From UMGS1613 sp963616135 (GTDB taxonomy: Bacteria; Bacillota_I; Bacilli_A; RF39; UBA660): 34,272 nt of DNA. Position numbers and translations under genes: made by a program. The stretch lies in contig CAVEJT010000005.1 in the NCBI GenBank assembly GCA_963616135.1, positions 1-34,272 on the forward strand, in the 5' to 3' direction. Positions within the stretch are counted from its first letter, which is position 1, and every line of letters begins with the position of its first letter. A model generated the notes under the pieces. That model was not told the origin of the DNA, made no database searches, and saw nothing but the letters and a program-made list of their open reading frames with translations. This document shows positions 16,343 through 24,029 of this stretch, piece by piece.

Positions 16343-16364
16343 AGTTAAAGTTATTTAACTTTTA
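16343..16364 (+). terminator. Second hairpin before the effector genes
   Basis: AGTTAAA and TTTAACT form a 7-bp stem with a 4-base loop, followed by TTTTATTT. It is the second of two tandem hairpins separating the esx pair from the coiled-coil and effector genes. Confidence 0.55.
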
Positions 16365-16385
16365 TTTATGAATAGGAGTGATAAT

Positions 16386-16763
16386 ATGTCTTTAACAAAA
16401 TCACAAATTAAGCAGAAAATTAATCAATTAGAGCGTAAGAAAAAAGGATATGAACAAGATAGAAATAATTATAAAAATTCATTAAATTATGCGAATAGAT
16501 TAGTAAGCGAATTAAATACAAGTAATAGATATTTAGAAGGTGCTAATAGTAATTTAAAACAATATTTTAAAATAAATGGAAAATTAGGAGATAATGGTAA
16601 AACTAATTCAGTACAAGAAGAAATTATATCAATAATTAATGAATTGAGAAGTAAAGTAATACCAAATATAAATAATAATATAAATAATTTAAATGCAAAT
16701 ATAAATAGTTTAAATGTTCAAATTAATAAATTGTGGCGAGATTATAATCGTGCAGAACAATAA
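16386..16763 (+). CDS. Coiled-coil type VII accessory protein (DUF5082/YwqH-like)
   Basis: A 125-residue protein. ATG 16386 is chosen over the upstream in-frame ATG 16368, because AGGAG at 16374-16378 falls between them at normal spacing. It begins with SLTKSQIKQKINQLERKKKGYEQD, a long charged helix, and ends with an Asn/Ile-rich helix (INNNINNLNANINSLNVQINKLW). Two antiparallel coiled-coil helices are likely. Position directly before the effector gene, size and helical makeup match the small targeting proteins that accompany LXG-type effectors (DUF5082 type). The gene at 730 is its probable counterpart in the first cluster. Family level is inference. Confidence 0.65.
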   Translation: MSLTKSQIKQKINQLERKKKGYEQDRNNYKNSLNYANRLVSELNTSNRYLEGANSNLKQYFKINGKLGDNGKTNSVQEEIISIINELRSKVIPNINNNINNLNANINSLNVQINKLWRDYNRAEQ

Positions 16764-16778
16764 GTAGGAGGAGTATAG

Positions 16779-19700
16779 ATGGGAGCTATAATACTAGATG
16801 CAAGTAAGGTTAATTCATATGTATTACCGAATTTGACAAAATCAAAAAATATCATATTAAGTGCATGTAGTATTAATAATGCATTAAGAAATTCTTTACC
16901 AAATTCATTTTCTTATAAAAATTATATATCAAATATAGCTACTCAACTATATAATATTCAAAAAGAGATAGGTAATATAAATCAGATTATAACAAAAAAA
17001 ATAGAGAAGGCAAAATCAATAGAATCGAGTGGTCAAAATAGAACTGCTGCAATATCTCGTATAGCTTCTAGTATAGGTGCTATAAGTGGTACTGTAGGTG
17101 GAGCTATGATTGGTTCTACAAGTGGAGTAGCTGGAGCTGTTATTGGCGCAACAATTGGAAATAAAGTTGGAAAAACTATAGGAAATACAGGAGCCAAGAT
17201 TGTAGGAAAAACAGTTAGTGGAATAAAAAAAATAGGTTCATCTATAGTAAATGGATTTAAATGGATTGGTTCAAAAGTAACAAAAGCTTATAAATCTGCC
17301 ACAAGTTGGATAAGTGATAAAGCAAAAAAAGTTAGTAATTGGGTAGTAGAAAAATTCGAGTCTGCAAAAAAATGGACTTGTAAAGCATTAAAAGATACAG
17401 GTGCATTTATATCAAAAACAGCTAAATCGGTATGGTCATGGATTAAAAATGCAGGAAAAACAATAGGGAAACATTTAAAGAAAATTGGAGCTTCAATTGC
17501 AAATGGTGTTGTTGCTTTGGTGAAAGGTGTTGTAAGCTTAGTTGAATCATTAGGTGATTTAATTATTTTGATAGGCTCAGGTATAGGTACTATAGGAACT
17601 GCTTTGTATGATTTGGGTAATGGTATAGCAACTGGTAATTGGAATTTTGATGCAACTAAAGGCCTTTGGAAAAAGACTAAATCAATAGTTTCGTATCAAT
17701 GGACAAATAAGGTGTTTGATGCATTTTATGAAACTAAGGTAGGTAAGTGGTTGGATAGCAATGCATATAAACCTTTTAAATCAGATGGAATTGCATGTCA
17801 AATATTAGAGGGTGTAGGGTATGCGGCTGGTGTTATGGCACTTACTGTATTAACATTTGGTGTTGGTGGAGCGGCTATAGGAGCATCAACAACTGTATCA
17901 GCTGGAACCATGGCTGTGACCGCAGCTGCTGTGGGATTTGGAAAGTATACGGCAGAAGAATGGAACAAAAATAGTATTTCCATAAATTATAATGGTACTG
18001 ATATGGATATTGCTATAGATTATGAAAAGTATTCACAAATAGAAAAATTAAAATCAGGTGAAACAACTACAATAAGTCAACAAATTACTTTAGCAGATGG
18101 TAGTGTACAAGAAATAAAATTTTATATTACGGCAAAAGGTAATGGAAAATATTTAATAACCGATTCACAAGGTAATGTAGCAAAATTAAATGATTTAAAA
18201 GAATCATCAACTGTTAAAGGCTTAGCAATAGGTGGGTTAAAAAGTGCTTGGGAAGGAGCACAATGGTATGTAGGTGGAAAAATAAATGGCTTATTTAAAG
18301 GAGCTAATAGTGCTATATCTAACAAAATCTTAGGTAATATAACTCGAGTTGGATTAGACTCACTTACAGGAGCAGTTGAGGTACCTTTTCAATCATTTGT
18401 TACAATGTTATCTGAAGGAAAATCTTGGAGTGAAGCATGGGATGCTAATGGTGGCTGGGATGCAGTAAAAAAACAAGCAGTTATTGGTGCAATTGCTTCT
18501 GAATTTGGTGAAGGCATAGATATTATTACTGGCAGTGTTGCTTCAAAAAAAATAGTTTCAGCTTTAGAAAACTCAAATGAAAAAACAGATACGATAATAG
18601 CAAAGCAGTTGTCTAAATTATCTGATTTAGATGTAAAAAAATTATTGGATAGTATGGATGATGCATCAAAAGTCAAGGTTTTAAAAAATATGGATCCTAA
18701 GAGACTAGCGGAATTTAGTAAAATGTATGGTGGTGTTAATAGTAAAAATCAGTTAAAATCAGCAGATATGGCTTTTGGAGACCGAGAAACTGTTGATTTT
18801 GGAAGTTTTAGAAACAATAATTTGAATCAAGAAACGATTTCTTCAATTGATATGGATAGATTTAAGAATGTATTTGAAATTTGCAAAAATAAATTTGGAG
18901 AAGACGAAACAATAGCAAGATTAAAAGCAATTGTGGATCCAAAAAGTAGTAGATATGGTGATTTTAGTTTAATTACACGTACAGATGGAGCAAGAGAAAT
19001 TTTGTCTAATTATACGCCAAATCAAATTAATCGTATGTTGGAAAATTTGAAAACTAATATTTCACCTAAGACTAATTTAGCAGGTATTCATCAATTTTAT
19101 AACAAATTAGATCAATATGGTGTGGATCAGGCTGATGTTGAGAATTTATGTGTATATATATATGACGGAAAGATGTACAGTTATAGACAAGCAAAAAAAG
19201 TTGTTAATAATGCAGTAGAGAAAAATTTGCCTGTTCCAAAATTTACTAAAAAAGCAACTCCAGAATATTTTAAATTAAAAAATAAACTTATTAATAAAGG
19301 ATTTACAAATGTTGAAGCTTCTGTTATCTTGTCTTCAATAAATGATGCGGGAGCTTGTAGTTATGCTTCAGTTTGTAATGAGATATTTTATCAATTTAGA
19401 GATGTTCCAAATTTGTTTGAAGAAAAATTTGGCTACCCAATGTACAAAATAGTTAATGGAAAAACAACATTAAATTCGAGTGAATTGTTAGTTGATTTGT
19501 ATACTTTTGCAAATGATACAAAAAATGGTGGGAAATTTATTACAAATGGTGGAATAAATAGCCAATATTTATCGGATACGATAGATGTATATGGTCGTAA
19601 TATATTGGAATCAAAAGAACAAATATATATGTCTAGTTCACGTGGCAAAAATGCCGATGTTGTTGATAAGTTCTTAAAATCGAAATCACCAGATTTGGAG

Positions 19701-20075
19701 TTTAAATCAAATATATTTATTAATAATAATTATGATAAGGTAATTTACTCGGACCAAGCGGTAAATAATATTGTAAAACAATTAAACGAAGAGATAGAAA
19801 GTGGAAAATCGGTAAGTATGGGAATATATTATAATAAAAAAAATAATGACAAAGTGATAAGAATGCTTTCATATGATGAAGCATCATACAGCAGTATGAG
19901 AACGGATAGTTGGAAAGAGGGATTTGGTCATTCTGTTACAGTTACTGGAACTACAAATGAAGGTATATGCGTAAGTTCATGGGGAAAGATGTATTTAATA
20001 CCATATGAAGATTTATTTCAGGGCGGTAGGTTTATTATAACGATTGAGAATATAAAAAATGCGATAGGAGGTTAG
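16779..20075 (+). CDS. Large type VII effector with papain-like cysteine peptidase C-terminus
   Basis: A 1098-residue protein behind a GGAGGAG site. Residues 1-85 form a helical targeting domain like the free-standing protein at 1297. Residues 95-145 are Gly/Ala-rich zipper-like segments, about 150-235 are basic amphipathic repeats (Trp-Ile-Lys/Ser), and 240-280 and 345-388 are hydrophobic stretches that could insert in membranes. The last 250 residues look like a papain-like peptidase: a Cys in DAGACSYASVCN (Cys860; Cys866 is an alternative), His1051 in FGHSVTVTG, and VSSWGK at 1065-1070, which corresponds to the N-S-W-G block of papain but with Ser where Asn is usual. The layout is that of an interbacterial toxin, with the gene at 20078 as candidate immunity. 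It is not a standard LXG N-terminus. Confidence 0.75.
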   Translation: MGAIILDASKVNSYVLPNLTKSKNIILSACSINNALRNSLPNSFSYKNYISNIATQLYNIQKEIGNINQIITKKIEKAKSIESSGQNRTAAISRIASSIGAISGTVGGAMIGSTSGVAGAVIGATIGNKVGKTIGNTGAKIVGKTVSGIKKIGSSIVNGFKWIGSKVTKAYKSATSWISDKAKKVSNWVVEKFESAKKWTCKALKDTGAFISKTAKSVWSWIKNAGKTIGKHLKKIGASIANGVVALVKGVVSLVESLGDLIILIGSGIGTIGTALYDLGNGIATGNWNFDATKGLWKKTKSIVSYQWTNKVFDAFYETKVGKWLDSNAYKPFKSDGIACQILEGVGYAAGVMALTVLTFGVGGAAIGASTTVSAGTMAVTAAAVGFGKYTAEEWNKNSISINYNGTDMDIAIDYEKYSQIEKLKSGETTTISQQITLADGSVQEIKFYITAKGNGKYLITDSQGNVAKLNDLKESSTVKGLAIGGLKSAWEGAQWYVGGKINGLFKGANSAISNKILGNITRVGLDSLTGAVEVPFQSFVTMLSEGKSWSEAWDANGGWDAVKKQAVIGAIASEFGEGIDIITGSVASKKIVSALENSNEKTDTIIAKQLSKLSDLDVKKLLDSMDDASKVKVLKNMDPKRLAEFSKMYGGVNSKNQLKSADMAFGDRETVDFGSFRNNNLNQETISSIDMDRFKNVFEICKNKFGEDETIARLKAIVDPKSSRYGDFSLITRTDGAREILSNYTPNQINRMLENLKTNISPKTNLAGIHQFYNKLDQYGVDQADVENLCVYIYDGKMYSYRQAKKVVNNAVEKNLPVPKFTKKATPEYFKLKNKLINKGFTNVEASVILSSINDAGACSYASVCNEIFYQFRDVPNLFEEKFGYPMYKIVNGKTTLNSSELLVDLYTFANDTKNGGKFITNGGINSQYLSDTIDVYGRNILESKEQIYMSSSRGKNADVVDKFLKSKSPDLEFKSNIFINNNYDKVIYSDQAVNNIVKQLNEEIESGKSVSMGIYYNKKNNDKVIRMLSYDEASYSSMRTDSWKEGFGHSVTVTGTTNEGICVSSWGKMYLIPYEDLFQGGRFIITIENIKNAIGG

Positions 20076-20077
20076 TA

Positions 20078-20626
20078 ATGGAAAATGAAATAAAATTACT
20101 GTTAAGTAAATTGTTATACGTTAAATTGGGATTAGAAAAATATGAAAAAGAATTAATAAGCTTTAATATAGAAGAAAAAAATATTGTAAATGAGAATAAA
20201 ATCACGCTTTCTTCAAAGTATTTTTTCCTTCTAAATGAAATAAATTTAGATAAATTATCTGCTGATGAATATGCATATTTGAATAGTACTATTCCAGAGT
20301 TAGATAATCTTAATCTTGATAAATTAAATGAATTGAATAGGTTTTTGGATAATAAAATGTATGATTTGCTTTTACCAGAAACACAATTAAAGTACCTTTA
20401 TTGGGGTGAATCTGACTATAATCATATGGCACCATCTGATTCTATTGTATTAGGTTTACATTATAAATTGAATATAGATGAAGATGAAGCATCTATATAT
20501 ACGAAACAAGAAATTGTAACCAATATAGCGAATAAGATTCAAGAAGAATCAATGAAAAAACATAATATTAAAGTTGCAGTAATTTTATATGATAATATGA
20601 AATTAACAAATGCAAGACAATTATAA
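20078..20626 (+). CDS. Probable immunity or partner protein of the effector
   Basis: A 182-residue cytosolic, acidic protein with no signal or membrane segment and no family I recognise. It starts 2 bases after the effector stop, with AGGAGG inside the end of the effector gene, so both are made together. The N-terminal 80 residues are helical (LSKLLYVKLGLEKYEKEL), and the C-terminus contains a block YLYWGESDYNHMAPSDSIVLGLHYKL. In polymorphic-toxin loci the gene directly after the toxin usually encodes its immunity protein; that is the only basis for the proposal. The short LPETQ string is not a sortase signal, since no hydrophobic tail follows. Confidence 0.5.
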   Translation: MENEIKLLLSKLLYVKLGLEKYEKELISFNIEEKNIVNENKITLSSKYFFLLNEINLDKLSADEYAYLNSTIPELDNLNLDKLNELNRFLDNKMYDLLLPETQLKYLYWGESDYNHMAPSDSIVLGLHYKLNIDEDEASIYTKQEIVTNIANKIQEESMKKHNIKVAVILYDNMKLTNARQL

Positions 20627-20661
20627 TATTAAACATTTAACAAAGAAGGAGGAAAGAAAAT

Positions 20662-21171
20662 ATGAATAATGTAGGAGAAAAATATTTACCAATAGGGACG
20701 GTAGTTATGTTAACAGGAGGAACAAAAAGGGTTATGATAACTGGATTCTGTTCAATGCCTGCGGAAGATGGATCGGAAATGTTTGATTATAGTGGATGTA
20801 TGTATCCAGAAGGCTTTTTGTCAAGTGATCAAACGGCACTTTTCAATCATAATCAAATAAGTCAAATATATCATATGGGGCTTATAGATAATGAAGAAAT
20901 ACAATTTAAAGCAAATTTAAAGACTTTGGTTTCACAAATGAATAATACAGTTCAAAATAACACTGTGAATGCATCAACAAATCAACAAAGTTCAGTATCA
21001 CAATCATCACAGAATAGTCAACAAACAGTAGAAAATATACCACCTATTGGTCCAGGTCTTCCAGGGTATGTAGCACCTGCCGCACCTGCAAATACTCAAC
21101 AGGTATCGTCTCAACAAGGTATTGCTAATATTCAATTTGATGAGAATGGCACAGTAATATCTGCAAATTAA
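20662..21171 (+). CDS. DUF4176 protein with FDENG tail, second copy
   Basis: A 169-residue protein behind AAGGAGGAAAG. Residues 5-90 are the DUF4176 domain (KYLPIGTVVMLTGGTKRVMITGF, DYSGCMYPEGFL, FNHNQISQIYHMGL). It is a paralogue of the protein at 9678. A Gln/Ser/Asn-rich linker follows, then IPPIGPGLPGYVAP (126-139) and one FDENGTVISAN at the very end (159-169). Parts of this tail are nearly identical in DNA to the tail at 9678. DUF4176 proteins accompany type VII effector genes and are thought to help effector export; here the position after the effector and its partner supports that. A terminator ends the operon. Confidence 0.85.
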   Translation: MNNVGEKYLPIGTVVMLTGGTKRVMITGFCSMPAEDGSEMFDYSGCMYPEGFLSSDQTALFNHNQISQIYHMGLIDNEEIQFKANLKTLVSQMNNTVQNNTVNASTNQQSSVSQSSQNSQQTVENIPPIGPGLPGYVAPAAPANTQQVSSQQGIANIQFDENGTVISAN

Positions 21172-21195
21172 TAGAATTTATATTCTATTTTTTTA
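21170..21195 (+). terminator. Terminator of the effector operon
   Basis: An 8-bp stem (AATAGAAT/ATTCTATT) with a 4-base loop runs into a T tract. It overlaps the stop of the second DUF4176 gene and leads directly into the next promoter. Confidence 0.8.
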
Positions 21196-21224
21196 TTGCT
21201 TTTTGAATGTTATAAAGTTATAAT
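21196..21224 (+). promoter_or_regulatory. Promoter of the HD/P-loop gene
   Basis: TTGCTT at 21196-21201 and TATAAT at 21219-21224 are 17 bases apart. The -35 begins one base after the previous terminator. Confidence 0.75.
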
Positions 21225-21239
21225 TAAATAGGTGGTATA

Positions 21240-22586
21240 ATGAATATAGTAGAACAAGCAAAATTATTTGCTATTAAAGCACATTTTAATCAAGTTAGAA
21301 AAACAGAAAAAGATAAACCAATGATAATACATCCTATAGATGTAGGTAATATATTAAAACAGTATAATTTTGATGATAATGTAATATCTGCAGGCATTCT
21401 TCATGATGTTATAGAAGATACTAAGTATACAAAAGAAAATATACTTAATTTATTTGGAGAAGATATTTTATCATTAGTACTTGGTGATACTGAGATTGAT
21501 AAAAGTTTGTCTTGGGAAGAGAGGAAAAAATATACAATAGATACTGTTAAAAATCTAGATTTAAGACACAAAGCAATATGTTGTGCAGATAAGATTAGCA
21601 ATCTTGAAGATATGATGATATTATTTGAAAAGAATGGTAAATATGATTTTAGTAGTTTTAAAAGAGGATTTGAAGAACAAAAATGGTATTTTACACATCT
21701 ATATGAAAGTCTAATATATAATGAGGATTCAAATCATCCTATGTTTATTAGATTAAAAAAATTAATTGATTATATTTTTAATAATAAAAAAGATGATGAT
21801 TATGTAAAAAATGTAATATATAAGGATTCTAAGGAAGAATATAGTGAAGTTTTAAAATTACATTTTAAAAAATTAGAAATAAAAAAACTTAAAAATATAT
21901 TTGATAATAAGTCTTATGTAATTGAATTTACTGGTACACCTAGAACAGGTAAAACAACTTTAATAAATAATTTAAAAGATTTTTTTAAAAAAGCAAATTT
22001 TGAAGTAGAAGTATTAGAAGAATTTACTACTTCATTAAAATATAAAACAAAGATATATCCAAAATTAAAAAATGAATATAAAAATATAATAAATCAAGAA
22101 ATACCTAAATATGTATTAAAACAATTAAATCATTCAATAAAAGAGGATAATGATATTATAATAATTGATAGATCGCTTTTTGATAGATTGATTTGGGCTG
22201 ATAGATTGTATGTGAAAGATGGTTTTACTTTGGAAGAGTATGAAAATTATAAAGCTAAGTATATTCCTATTATTAAGAAAAAGATAAATGTAGTAGTAGC
22301 TCTTTTTACTGATAGTATTACTTGTTTAAAAAGAGATTATAATGCAAATTTATCTTTAGAGAAAAGAAATTTTTTAAATAAAGAAAATGTTGATGAATAT
22401 AACACAGCTTTATTAAATATGAAAGAGTTATCAAAAAAAGAAAATATTAATTTAATGTTATTTGATACTACACAAAAAAGTCAAAGACAGATATCTATAG
22501 AGATTGTTAATGCTATATTAGATGATATGAGAAAGTATTATATAGATTATATAAAAAGAAAAATAGAGAAATATAATAATAATTAG
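21240..22586 (+). CDS. HD-domain hydrolase fused to a P-loop nucleoside kinase-like domain
   Basis: A 448-residue two-domain protein with AGGTGG before the ATG. The first 130 residues are an HD domain of the SpoT/Mesh1 type: His31 (HP), His55-Asp56 and Glu59-Asp60 in GILHDVIEDT, and Asp117 in CCADK match its metal and catalytic positions. Such domains hydrolyse (p)ppGpp or related nucleotides. There is no RelA-like synthetase domain. From about residue 226 a P-loop domain begins: Walker A G-T-P-R-T-G-K-T-T at 232-240, a D-R-S block in IIIIDRSLFDRLIWADRLY as in deoxynucleoside and thymidylate kinases, and a Lys/Arg-rich lid-like region. The pairing suggests nucleotide handling, perhaps stress or phage related. 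The substrate cannot be read from the sequence. Confidence 0.75.
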   Translation: MNIVEQAKLFAIKAHFNQVRKTEKDKPMIIHPIDVGNILKQYNFDDNVISAGILHDVIEDTKYTKENILNLFGEDILSLVLGDTEIDKSLSWEERKKYTIDTVKNLDLRHKAICCADKISNLEDMMILFEKNGKYDFSSFKRGFEEQKWYFTHLYESLIYNEDSNHPMFIRLKKLIDYIFNNKKDDDYVKNVIYKDSKEEYSEVLKLHFKKLEIKKLKNIFDNKSYVIEFTGTPRTGKTTLINNLKDFFKKANFEVEVLEEFTTSLKYKTKIYPKLKNEYKNIINQEIPKYVLKQLNHSIKEDNDIIIIDRSLFDRLIWADRLYVKDGFTLEEYENYKAKYIPIIKKKINVVVALFTDSITCLKRDYNANLSLEKRNFLNKENVDEYNTALLNMKELSKKENINLMLFDTTQKSQRQISIEIVNAILDDMRKYYIDYIKRKIEKYNNN

Positions 22587-22605
22587 TTATTACACCATTC
22601 AAATT

Positions 22606-22646
22606 ATAAATACCTTCATACAATAAACTAGATAGGAGGTATTTAT
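22606..22646 (+). promoter_or_regulatory. Inverted repeat covering the ribosome binding site and start of cotD-like gene
   Basis: ATAAATACCT (22606-22615) and AGGTATTTAT (22637-22646) are perfect complements. The right arm includes part of the AGGAGG site and the first two bases of the start codon, so in an RNA that contains both arms the start site would be paired. Between the arms lies CATACAATA (22617-22625), which fits the -10 element of sporulation sigma factors (CATAnnnTA of sigma-K, CATACAAT of sigma-E). No good matching -35 is visible. Confidence 0.5.
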
Positions 22647-22908
22647 GTTGTTTAATAGAAATTGTGGTTGTGGGTGTAATAGACAAATGCAACAAATGGA
22701 ACAACCTATAATGGAACCAGTAATAACTAAATGTGTAGAAAAAGAATTCTACCATGAAGTACCACATTGTTGCCCAATACATACTCATGTAATAAATAAA
22801 CATATATATACACATACTTATACACCAAAATATACTTGTGATGAAGAAAATGTAGTAATAAATAATGATTGTGGTGGATGCGCTGGACAAATGTTTAATA
22901 ATAGATAA
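22645..22908 (+). CDS. cotD: CotD-like spore coat protein
   Basis: An 87-residue Cys/His/Tyr-rich protein. It begins with NRNCGCGCNRQMQQ, has a central HCCPIHTHVINKHIYTHTYTPKYTC block and ends with DCGGCAGQMFNN. The central His-x-His spacing followed by a Tyr/His-rich strand matches the CotD family, inner spore coat proteins of Bacilli. The Cys-rich ends suggest cross-linking or metal binding. AGGAGGT gives a strong start. The gene stands alone between its own leader and terminator. If the host does not sporulate, the protein may have another surface role; CotD-like genes are the only sporulation hint in the window. Confidence 0.7.
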   Translation: MLFNRNCGCGCNRQMQQMEQPIMEPVITKCVEKEFYHEVPHCCPIHTHVINKHIYTHTYTPKYTCDEENVVINNDCGGCAGQMFNNR

Positions 22909-22932
22909 GAATAGATATTTCTATTCTTTTTT
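22907..22932 (+). terminator. Terminator of the cotD-like gene
   Basis: AAGAATAG/CTATTCTT form an 8-bp stem with a 6-base loop followed by a T run; the stem overlaps the end of the gene. Confidence 0.8.
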
Positions 22933-23065
22933 AATATTTTCTAAATTAGTTTTTTGATTTGATATATACCATCACAAAAGAATAATTTTCATCTTTTTTT
23001 CTATTATTTTCGAAAAAATATTCATTCTATATCTTGTAACTTGTTAAATAAAAGAGAGGTTAAAT

Positions 23066-23542
23066 ATGAAACAAAATAAGTTTGAAACAATTACAAAATT
23101 ATTTGAAAGTAACGAAATTAGAAGTGTTTGGAATAAAGCGGAAGAAGATTGTTACTTTAGTGTTGTTGATATTATTGCAGCATTAGTAAAAAATAAGATA
23201 CCTAGAAATTATTGGAGTGACATAAAAAGAAGATTAATTGATGAAGGAAGTGAGTTGCACGATTTTTTCGTACAACTGAAATTAAAGTCGCAAAATGATG
23301 GGAAAGGGTATTTAACTGATACTTTAAATACTGAAGGAGTATTTAGAATTATCGAATCTGTACCTAGTCCAAAAGTTGAACCTTTTAAGTTATGTTAAGA
23401 AAAAGTATTAGATAAAATGATTGATATTGAAGTGGCATTAACTGATTTAAGTGAATTTGCAACTAGAGAACTAGTAAAGAAACATAAATCAGTTGGATTA
23501 AAAACTAATAAAGAGATATCTAAAATGGGTGGACATGTTTGA
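23066..23542 (+). pseudogene. Decayed BRO-N domain gene (phage-type)
   Basis: AGAGAGGT precedes the ATG at 23066. The first 108 codons read as a BRO-N domain: CYFSVVDIIAALV, NYWSDIKRRL, a short linker, TDTLNTEGVFRIIESVPSPKVEPFKL. In intact relatives the next residues are W-L and a helical middle section. Here the frame meets TAA at 23396. The same frame then continues for 47 codons (VLDKMIDIEVALTDLSEFATRELVKKHKS... to GLKTNKEISKMGGHV), which resembles the C-terminal end of such proteins, before TGA 23540. A stop plus loss of roughly 100 codons is the simplest reading. BRO-N genes are common in phages and mobile elements, so this is likely mobile-element debris. A functional 110-residue BRO-N fragment cannot be excluded. 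Confidence 0.7.
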
Positions 23543-23661
23543 TAGTGAAGATGTTTACTAGTTTGTTATGAAATAAATTAAATTGTTGATGTAGCAAAGA
23601 TTAGCAATAATAAATTAGATATTTTATATAACGATATATTTCACAAATTTTAAAAAAAGTG

Positions 23662-23690
23662 TTGACTTTTGTAGAAATATAGTGTAATAT
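23662..23690 (+). promoter_or_regulatory. Promoter of the structured RNA
   Basis: TTGACT at 23662-23667 and TAATAT at 23685-23690 have a 17-base spacer. It is followed within a few bases by the first conserved-looking stem elements and by no ribosome binding site or ORF. Confidence 0.65.
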
Positions 23691-23696
23691 ATAATT

Positions 23697-24029
23697 AGCT
23701 TAAAGATATTAGCAAACAAGAAATATTTTAATTACTGTGATAAAATATCAAGTAATTCTGATTAAACCATTTAATCCATAAATATTTCTCAAAAAAAACG
23801 CTAAAGAATATTAAGTAAAAAACGTTATATAATAAGAATTATATAATTGTATTTACTTGATATTCAATGATGGAAAGCATTTATATGCGATTTCTGCCAG
23901 CTTTAAGTTTTACAATTGTAAGAAGAGAGAAACTTCTATGGTGGGAATGCTACACTAGATACTGATAATATTTAGTATGTGGTTTTCTAAACTCGAAAGT
24001 AACAGTTTTATCAGAATTGTTGCTTTTTT
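23697..24029 (+). ncRNA. Candidate structured non-coding RNA of about 330 nt
   Basis: A good promoter and a clear terminator bracket about 330 bases with no ORF but several exact inverted repeats. A 12-bp perfect pair (AATATCAAGTAA at 23744-23755 with its complement at 23853-23864) encloses two hairpins, GATTAAA/TTTAATC and TATATAAT/ATTATATA. A second domain pairs AGCATT at 23876-23881 with AATGCT at 23946-23951, continues with CTGCCA against TGGTGGG, and has an AGAAG/CTTCT hairpin inside. An alternative stem (23723-23730 with 23741-23748) overlaps the 12-bp arm, so two folds are possible. I see none of the conserved words of tmRNA, RNase P RNA, SRP RNA, T-box or common riboswitches. It could be a new RNA class or a diverged known one. 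Confidence 0.6.
23999..24029 (+). terminator. Terminator of the structured RNA
   Basis: GTAACAGTT pairs with AATTGTTGC (9 bp, two wobble pairs) around a 7-base loop and runs into six T. Its 3' part doubles as the -35 of the next promoter. Confidence 0.8.

Noticed and set aside
16779..17050. Calling the effector a standard LXG toxin
   Set aside because: The N-terminal 85 residues are helical and well placed, but the usual LXG length of about 200 residues and its motifs are not visible, so I only call it LXG-like in layout.
20375..20395. LPETQ string in the protein at 20078, like a sortase sorting signal
   Set aside because: The motif lacks the final Gly, lies in mid-protein and is not followed by a hydrophobic span and basic tail, and the protein has no signal peptide.
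22513..22890. 125-codon minus-strand ORF opposite the cotD-like gene
   Set aside because: It is a shadow of the coat gene and its leader, with low-complexity Tyr/Phe/Ile composition and no ribosome binding site.
23697..24029. tmRNA, RNase P RNA or 6S RNA as the identity of the structured RNA
   Set aside because: The conserved words of tmRNA and RNase P RNA are absent, and the fold is two separate domains, not the single long rod of 6S RNA.
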